Shown here in pieces: positions 56,799 through 64,000 of a stretch of 64,000 bases of DNA (position 1 is its first letter; every line of letters begins with the position of its first letter). The stretch is taken from positions 25,089,004 through 25,153,003 of the forward strand of contig CM048646.1 of assembly GCA_026413185.1 (NCBI GenBank). Reading direction: 5' to 3'. The DNA comes from Pueraria montana var. lobata. Its lineage: Eukaryota > Streptophyta > Magnoliopsida > Fabales > Fabaceae. The notes beneath the pieces are model-generated. The model was not told the origin of the DNA, searched no databases, and saw only the letters and a program-made list of their open reading frames with translations. The translations under genes were made by a program, and so were the position numbers.

Positions 56799-58082
56799 TG
56801 TTAGATAAAATGGCTTGTAATATAGGAAATCCAAGAGGGGGTGAATTGGATTCTTTAAAATTTTTCTTGAAAGATAATTTTCTTAAGGAAAACTTTTTCG
56901 TAAGATCAAATTAGTTTGGATCCGGCAAGATGAGAGTGTATGATTTAGTTGTGTTTCCTTATCTCTTATTTCCAAAAGCAAATATAACAAATGATCACAA
57001 TACAATATTAATGATGTTGATCAAAGTGTAAAAAGATAAGGGAAAAGAGAGAATGACACGAGATTTGTACTTGTTCAATTTCAACCTGAAATCTACATCC
57101 AGTATTATCCAAAGCAACCCTAGCTTGGACCTTTTCCACTAATCAGAATTTGTATACACACAAACTCACATGCACATGCACCACACATGCAATGATCTTC
57201 TTGAAAACCTATCAAGAAACACAACAAAGTAGAAAACCTATCTACATGCAATGCAACTAGGGAAACCTACCCTATACACGAATTACACAGCAAAGTTAAA
57301 GGAAAGAAATCACCTAGAAAGTGAAGATATGAAAAGTTGAAGTTCTTCCTAATTTGCTCTCATATTCCCTTCATGTAGCTTGTGAAAGATCCATTGTTTT
57401 CTTGAGAATTTAGAAAGATTTGATCCAATGAATCCTTATGATGATGACACACACTTTTAGAGTTCTCTCAGATGAAAAAGATGAAGTAAAATGAGAGAGA
57501 ATGGTATCACACATGAGTGCCTTTGAAAAAGTTAGTTATATAGGCCTTAAAACAGAGATAATCGATTATTGCTTAAGATAATCGATTATTTCGTTCTAAT
57601 CATCATCTGGAAATGCTGAAGATCAAAATAATCAATTATTTACTGAGATAATCGATTAACTGCGAAAGGCTCAATTTTCTTTCAGGGCCAAATAATCGAT
57701 TATTATTAGTGGATAATCGATTATCAGCAAACCTTATCCAATTTTCATAAAACAGAGCCTCGAGATAATCGATTATATTCTTCATGTAATCGATTAATTT
57801 GTTCTAGGATTGAACTTTTCAAATTTTCAAAAGGTTTTCTGTCCAGATTCAATCCTTGGTTAAAATGAGGTAATATAACAATGATCAATCAATACTCATG
57901 TGAAGGAATATACTTATATCTCGCCTATATGCATGATACACACACATTCACACAATGAAAGCTTATAACAATCATTATAATAGGCTATTGTTCATACTAT
58001 AAGGAACAATTACAAGTTCAGAGACATCATCAAAACTAAAAATCTACTAATTACAGAACATAGGGGTCTTCATATTTCTACA
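56799..58082 (-). repeat. 5' LTR of the Sirevirus-like element
   Basis: 1284 bp; sense TGTAGAAATATGAAG... to ...ATCTAACA. The palindromes are better preserved than in the 3' LTR. Confidence 0.88.
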
Positions 58083-58087
58083 CAAAC

Positions 58088-58634
58088 CACACAAAGCATA
58101 GAATACACCGATTAAATACATCCAACAGAAATTCACAAAAATCCATTCGATTCAATTCCAAGAACACAAAAGGTGTAAAACACCAAACACTAAATCATCA
58201 AGTCAAGACTACAATTACGAGCTTCGCAGTATTCACAACCCGTCCAATTGAATTAAAATATAATTATAATGAATCAAAACATGAACATACCCAATGACTA
58301 CCAAACCCTAACTTAAGGTAACAAAGGGAAAAAGGAAAAGAGGAAAGAGATGAATTCAACAATCAAAAGGGGTTGGGAAAGACAAGGGGAAGAACACTCA
58401 CCTAGATGAGACACGAAGGAGAGCTCCAGCTTAAGCCTCTAAGTTCCTCCTTCCTTTTTCTCTCTTCTTCTCTCTCTTTGCTCTATTTCTCACAACTAAA
58501 CCTAATGCCTTACTCTCTCCCTTCTCATAACACTTGGTTGGGCTTAGCCCCCTTATTGGGCCTTAAGCACTCTTTAGGCTATATCATCTTATTCTTACTA
58601 ATTCCTAACACTAGAGCACCTCAACAACAATAAC

Positions 58635-58713
<79 letters not shown>

Positions 58714-58726
58714 CAACAACAACAAT

Positions 58727-58791
<65 letters not shown>

Positions 58792-58981
58792 TAATAACAC
58801 TTAATTAAATATGCACATACATTGGAACATGCACACAATCCCATAACACATGCACATACTCAAGACATAACCAATCATATAATTTAACAATAATAAAGAT
58901 ATACAAACAGGATAACAACAAGGTCTTAGTAAGGATTATGCTTAACCTATATTCCTAGTGCTTGAAACTTGGGGTGTTACA
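58088..58981 (-). repeat. Right part of the Tekay-like solo LTR with compound microsatellite
   Basis: Contains a compound (AAT)n(AAC)n(AAT)n microsatellite at about 58627-58800. No coding region. Confidence 0.7.
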
Positions 58982-59008
58982 TAGTGACAGGGGGTCATTA
59001 CATCAGGA

Positions 59009-59340
59009 TGTATTAGGAATAATGCAAGTCTTACATTGGCTAGAGATAGTGCCAAGATAGAGTATATAAGTGGAGGGCGACCCTGACCTTACAAGTCAAT
59101 TTTGTAGGGTTGAGTTAGGTCCAAACCCATATTCTAACACGGTATTAGAGCCTATCCTAGATCTATTAAACATGTCACCTACCATATTATTCACACACCA
59201 AATCCAAAAGTGTTGGACGTGAGGAGGTGTATTGGGAAAAACCCAAGTCCCACACCAACTAGAGTTAGTGTCAAGATAAAGTATATAAGTGGAGGACAAC
59301 CCTCACCTTACCAGCCGATTTTGTAGGGTTAAGTTGTGGA
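59009..59340 (+). mobile_element. TRIM-type miniature LTR element, 3' truncated
   Basis: The first LTR (59009-59139, 131 bp) starts TGTATTAGGAATAATGC and ends ATTCTAACA. It is followed directly by a degenerate initiator-Met PBS CGGTATTAGAGCC (59140-59152), an ~75-bp internal spacer, a purine tract GTGAGGAGG (59219-59227) and a second LTR (TGTATTGGGAAAAACC from 59228) that breaks off near 59340. Both LTRs carry 'agtatataagtggagg', a TATA-containing block. No coding capacity. Confidence 0.75.
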
Positions 59341-60047
59341 TGGAAAAATCATGATTAGGAGGGGAAACCCCATGAAGGGTGGCCAACCAAATTCTCCAAC
59401 AAAGATTAGTCATCAGCAAAGCTGGTGGATACTTCGCACCAATGTGATGTTGACACAAAAAAAAAAAGACAACTGAGTTTATTAGACATACATTATCAAT
59501 TGTATACTTTAAAATGACTTTTAAAGTAATTGTTATAAAATTCAAAAAACTTAACACATAGAAGCAATTTTTTATTGGATGATAATGTAAATACTTCTAT
59601 ACAGATCAATACATGTATTATGTATTCTTAAAAAGGAAAAAAACTTCCCTATTTACGTATCTAATAAATATTATTCTACATGGTATACGATTTGAAATGA
59701 TTCTTGATTATTTGATATTCATAACAAATTAATATAATTTATTATTTGTATCTGGTGTGCACAAAATAAATTATAATTTCTTAACTAACATTTTATTATA
59801 AGATTAAATATGCACGTAATTTTTAACATTTTAACTATAAACATATCAAATTTACATTGTTATCAAATTATGACTGGTCATATATTATAAGATTATTGAA
59901 TTCTATAATATTACTTTAAAAGTATTTTTTTAAACTTATTTCGAATTAATTAACAAGGTAAAAATTTACTCACTAATAGCACATGTGAAAAATAAATTCA
60001 TTATATTAACATATATTTTTATTTTTCACTATCTATGATCAATATAT
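59341..60047. other. Gene-free AT-rich stretch
   Basis: No feature recognised. Confidence 0.5.
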
Positions 60048-60200
60048 CACTACTACATGGGGAATCTACATTGGTTATGGGAGGGTTTCTACATCAGTTA
60101 TGGAACCCATGTAGATTCATGAGGTAGTAGATGTTGGACTTTTCCATATCGGGTGCAGTATCGATGTAGAAAAGTACTTTCTACATCAGTTATACTAGTG
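60048..60200. mobile_element. CACTA-like miniature fragment
   Basis: Starts CACTACTACATGGGG and ends 'ttatactagtg'. Subterminal-type repeats 'tctacat(t/c)(g/a)gttat' occur at about 60066, 60091 and 60180, with inverted 'atgtaga' copies between. The 3-bp flanks do not match, so it may be a fragment. Confidence 0.45.
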
Positions 60201-61974
60201 TTCTTTTTTAAATATTTTGTTTGTTTGGGGAGCATTCCAAACCTACAAATGCAATATAAAGAATTGGTGAGAATATAAAGATTCTTACTTATTTGTGCTT
60301 TAAACATGTAAATGAATTACACATCAAATAATAAAGCCCAAACGAATTATCAGCACATTTAAGCCATATTGTGACCTGTTAGAAAAGGCCATAAAATTTC
60401 TGCATCCTAGATCCACACCTATCGTGTCACCCACCAAATGGAATACAACATGAAACATGCAACATGCAACATGCAAGAATTCTAGTATAAACACCGAATA
60501 ATTGGATTCCCCATATGTATACAGTCACTCAAAGAACCATCTTACATGTTTCTTTCCACTTGCAACTAATTTATATATGCTGATATAGTTCTCAATTTTT
60601 TACTTTATCTGTGTATTATATATATAAACGAAGTCCGGGGGGAGGGGTACTAAGGCCCCGGCTTGCCCCTTCCATTCGTCCCTGCATAGACTCATTTGAA
60701 AAGTAATACATTTAATAATGTATATCTAATAATTTTGTAAAACCACTACTTATTTTATTCTATTTCCATTTTAGTTGCTTACAAATTAGATTCCTAGTCT
60801 ACATTGTCTTCATTTGTACATGACATTACTTCCACTAACTACGTACATGTCAAATTTATTCAACTAAATTAACAACTTTACTTCAGAATCATCAATGAAT
60901 ATACTCTCTTAAGTTCTTAATACCTTCCTATGTGAGTATCACTTCTTATTTTACTTTTATAATTTAAACAGTTTTTTTGTCCAATGATATTATTATTATG
61001 ACACTCTGTTTGGTATGAAAGATCTTGAGTGAAATAATTGTGCGAGAAAGTAAAATAAGCCAACAGTGATCAGTTCCACTGTTTGGAGTCGATCTCTTTT
61101 ACAAGTGATGGAAGGAAAAGTGAATAAATCCCACACCAAAAAAAATGTCTCTTTTCCAGACTCCGTATTTTTAATAAGATATATTACGTTACATAGGCAC
61201 TTGTTGCTTATTTGAATTGCTACCTTAATACACTCCAATAGGACTCTCTTTTAAGGTATAGGTTAACTCTAATAGTAAGATAAGCACCTCTTGGAGGTGC
61301 TCTTAATCACAAATTCACAGTTCTTGGCACAAAGTCTTTTCTCTTCTACTGCATTTTTATCATGGTTATTGGAATTTTCTTTTACAGCTCGGTGGCTTGG
61401 TATGACAAAGCACTCATGTTGTATGGACCAAAATAAAATAAAGTAAGAACTCATATAAATAACTGGAAATCTACTGTGGGGGCTTAAGCATATTGTAAGC
61501 ATGCAAGAAGTTATATATTACCAAACGTAAATTTTATTTTGAGCAAAGACCATCTTGTAAATAGCCATTTTAATGGCAAGAGTTTGATCTTAGCTATCCA
61601 AAACTAAGATGTATATATTAAAATCCTCCTATGTATTATATACTAAAAGACTATATAAAACCCTATGATCCATAATTAATGTCTATCCATCCCCGTTAGG
61701 TTAGCGAAGCAGAAACTGCTCAAAAGTGTATAACTAATAGTAATAAGCAAAATATATAGTAGGAGAATCCAAGTCAAGCTCATTTCATTGGCCATCTTTC
61801 AACCAGTTAAAACGTGAGTGATGATATAACATTTGCGGCTAACTTCATTGAAAGTTGTAGATGTCATGAGATGCAACAAGCATACCTTAATATTTAATAA
61901 CAAAACAGAAAGATATATAAGGGGAGTAAAAAACAACGCTTCTCTTAATATTAAATTATAATATATAATGGACT
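60201..61974. other. Gene-free stretch
   Basis: AT-rich. A short GC-rich island 'ccggggggaggggtactaaggccccggcttgcccc' near 60636-60670 stands out but I cannot identify it. No ORF supported. Confidence 0.45.
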
Positions 61975-63470
61975 AAAAATGCAAATAAACCAATAAAATA
62001 ATTACAATTCTAATAGCTAGCTTGATTTTTAAATCAAGAGCTTAGGATAAGATGCTTAATTACTAATACTAAATACCAACTAGAAGTGAAGTGATAGAGC
62101 AAACACAAATACAATTGATTAGCATGAACAGAAAGGTATATGTAAAACTTAAAACTACAAAGAGAGACACAAGGGCATTTTGTGTTGAATAATTCAATTA
62201 TAAGTATTATTATATTTATAATACAAATCCCAATGGGGTTTACAATCATATGCTTATGTACTTGGTCTGGTCTTTCCATGTGTTCTACCTGCTCCGACTA
62301 CAACAAAAGAATCGAGATCTCTCTAAGAAAATAGCGTACATGAAAATTCCAGCGATGGAAGTTGCGGTATGAGAATAGCTTAAAACCCCAAATGGGAACT
62401 CCATTCGGAGGTTCAATCTATTCTTACACCACAATTTCCATGACAGATTCAGCACATATCCTATTTTCTTCGGCTCTCAACTAGCTCAATGGTTGGAGCG
62501 GGTGGAGCACATGACATTAATTCCATTATGATAATTATTATAATTATATTACAAGTCCCTCATGGGGATGACAATCATTCTTTAGGATATGTTGTTCTCA
62601 CACTGCATGCACAGTTTCCTTCATTGAAAGCTACATGAACCCCATTTTCTCGGAGCTCTCGACCCTGTCATCATACTCAAAGTAGGTGGAGAACATGGAC
62701 CAAAGAAAGTACACGGCGGCGCGGCAGCCTAGGCCAAATGCGAGTGAGAAAGTGATCACACCAAGAATATTGTCCTTAGCAAGCTCGCAGATGGAGCTGA
62801 AGTCGTATCCAAAGAATTGCAAGGGCGCACGATCGCGGATGATATAAGAGGCTTTCGTGGAAGGGTTTTATGGCAGGGATAAATGACTGGATATAGGCGA
62901 CAGTTGCGGAATCAGAGGAGATGGTGAAGGTCCGGCAGGGTGCACAGACGAAGAGAACGGTGAGAACCAAGAGAATGGCGATCTGCATGCGGAGGAGTTG
63001 GGCCATGCGCATGATAGAGAAACAAACTATAGAGATAGAGAACTTTCAGCTTGCAAGAAAACACTAGTTGGCATCACTATATATACTAGATGAAATATTG
63101 TGGGCTCCATGGAATAACAAAAATATATGATTTATAAATGGGTAAAAAATGTATTTAAATAATAAAAATGTCTCATTAAAGTAATCTATTTTCAAATTTT
63201 GTTTAATATCTTTCCTTTTAAATAAAAACTCAATTTTAATAATATTATATTAAATAAATTGTCCATAAACATTTAACAAAATTTTAAAATATATTATAGG
63301 AATTTTTCGATCTAAACAATAGGTATCCTTTCACGGGAGACAATCCTACTCGAGCCTTGTAGGACCACCATGGATGCAAAGTTTCTCTCTCTGAGTATTT
63401 AACATAGTTGCATATCCTATATTTAAACTCGAGACCATTGGTTTAGTTGAAACAATCCCATCTTGGTTGA
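61975..63470. repeat. Block B of the long-range direct duplication
   Basis: Counterpart of 1835-3090, same orientation. The best-matching parts are 61990-62060, 62860-63190 and 63300-63460. Contains extra sequence around 62280-62510 not seen in block A. Confidence 0.75.
62631..63012 (-). pseudogene. Small secreted/membrane protein gene, one apparent frameshift
   Basis: First segment (63012 on): MRMAQLLRMQIAILLVLTVL then a short tail to QSFIPAIKP, a signal peptide plus ~25 residues. Second segment (to 62631): QFFGYDFSSICELAKDNILG, a hydrophobic stretch VITFSLAFGLGCRAAVYFLW and an acidic end, stop at 62631. The two are in different frames, separated near 62860, so there is either a one-base shift or an unrecognised intron. 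Conserved order with block A supports a once-real gene. Family and function unknown. Confidence 0.45.
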
Positions 63471-63677
63471 TTCAAATGTTTAGTAGTATTTTTTTTTTAT
63501 TCTTTGGAAAAAGATCGGTGGCATGTTAATATTCATTTGAATTTAATTATTTTAAAATATGGTTTATCAACAATTATAGTGAAAAATAAACAAGTTTTTC
63601 AATATATTGTAAATTTTGAAAAAATTAATGATATTTTTCTAAAATAATAAAGATAGAAATTAAAATATAAATTATTG

Positions 63678-63709
<32 letters not shown>

Positions 63710-64000
63710 TTCTTTACATTATATTAATATATATTTAAAGTTTTCCATTTAAAAATATGTTTTATAAACTAATCTTTTGAACAATAAGAAAATTCATTAA
63801 ACTTTTAATTCGTATATGCATATATTTAGCTATTAAATTATATAATAGTTACATTTTATTTTATAATATATTTTTAATATACATAGACTCATATGAAAAG
63901 TCATACATTTAGTAAATATTTATTAATTTTTTTGTTAACATGTTATAGATGCAAAGTATTCACCAACATTCCCCGATTACATACCATGGACTCAAACTCA
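63471..64000. other. Gene-free AT-rich stretch with (TA)n run
   Basis: A (TA)n microsatellite lies at about 63677-63706. Nothing else recognised. Confidence 0.5.

Larger units (their letters stand above)
41383..58082 (-). mobile_element. Sirevirus-like Copia element, full length, with a nested Athila-type insertion
   Basis: LTRs at 41383-42669 (1287 bp) and 56799-58082 (1284 bp). Perfect 5-bp TSD CAAAC at 41378-41382 and 58083-58087. On the minus strand the order is PBS, gag, protease, integrase, RT, RNase H, a third ORF, polypurine tracts. This Copia order, two polypurine tracts, LTR palindromes upstream of TATA and an extra 3' ORF fit the Sirevirus genus. About 9.7 kb without the nested element. 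LTRs differ at roughly 45 positions (~3.5%), older than the nested insertion. Confidence 0.9.
39227..58981 (-). mobile_element. Tekay-like solo LTR split by the Sirevirus-like element
   Basis: It starts TGTAACACCCTAAAGG at 39227 and ends CTTGGGGTGTTACA at 58981. Flanks are TATTG (39222-39226) and TAGTG (58982-58986), one mismatch from a 5-bp TSD. Removing the Copia insertion leaves about 3.05 kb without any coding region. Contains a 71-bp tandem array and a large (AAT/AAC)n microsatellite. Orientation is inferred from resemblance to the Tekay LTR nearby. Confidence 0.6.

Noticed and set aside
58611..58844. 77-codon ORF of Tyr and Cys on the minus strand
   Set aside because: It is a translation of the (AAT/AAC)n microsatellite; low complexity, not coding.

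Overview
This is a plant nuclear window, about 64 kb, AT-rich, dominated by nested transposable elements. The mix of elements (a Sirevirus-like Copia element, Athila- and Tekay-type Gypsy elements, Mutator-type MITEs with the 'tttagtcc' ends common in legumes, a TRIM, a very short tRNA-derived SINE) suggests a legume, plausibly Glycine or a near relative. That is an inference from repeat character only. I could not support any intact conventional host gene with a clear family assignment. The only host-like coding traces are two related small secreted or membrane peptide loci at the two ends of the window, a RING-finger fragment multiplied in an inverted-repeat cluster, and a short C-terminal gene fragment.

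Layout. 1-6.46 kb: a foldback repeat, block A of a long-range direct duplication, a 286-bp tandem array and a second foldback. 6.46-17.15 kb: a four-level nest. A Copia solo LTR (TSD ATATT) is split by a hAT-like element, which holds an old Sirevirus-like LTR, which is split by a complete non-autonomous Athila-type Gypsy element (8131-15205, TSD TGTGC). The unoccupied form of the target survives as a diverged paralogous repeat at about 18.56-19.17 kb. 17.2-26.6 kb: two LINE fragments, the RING-fragment inverted-repeat cluster, two Mutator-type MITEs with 9-bp TSDs and one SINE. 26.6-39.2 kb: a Tekay-like LTR fragment split by a very young but coding-dead Tekay element (27629-36951, TSD CCCAT). 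39.2-59.0 kb: a Tekay-like solo LTR split by a full-length Sirevirus-like Copia element on the minus strand (41383-58082, TSD CAAAC), whose gag is itself split by a second copy of the non-autonomous Athila-type element (49405-56355, TSD AGTAT). 59-64 kb: a TRIM remnant, a CACTA-like fragment and block B of the duplication.

The most interesting signal is regulatory. The Athila-type and Sirevirus-like LTRs carry unrelated palindromes (ACCACGGCCGTGGT and ATAATCGATTAT) arranged in runs with about 20 bp from start to start, just upstream of the LTR TATA box. Both elements carry a second such array inside the element. In the Sirevirus-like element this internal array is followed by the same TATA nonamer as in the LTR, a pyrimidine-rich leader and a third ORF in the 'env' position, so it looks like a second promoter dedicated to that ORF. 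The two Tekay-type LTRs also carry repeated hairpin-forming motifs on the upstream side of a TATA-like sequence.
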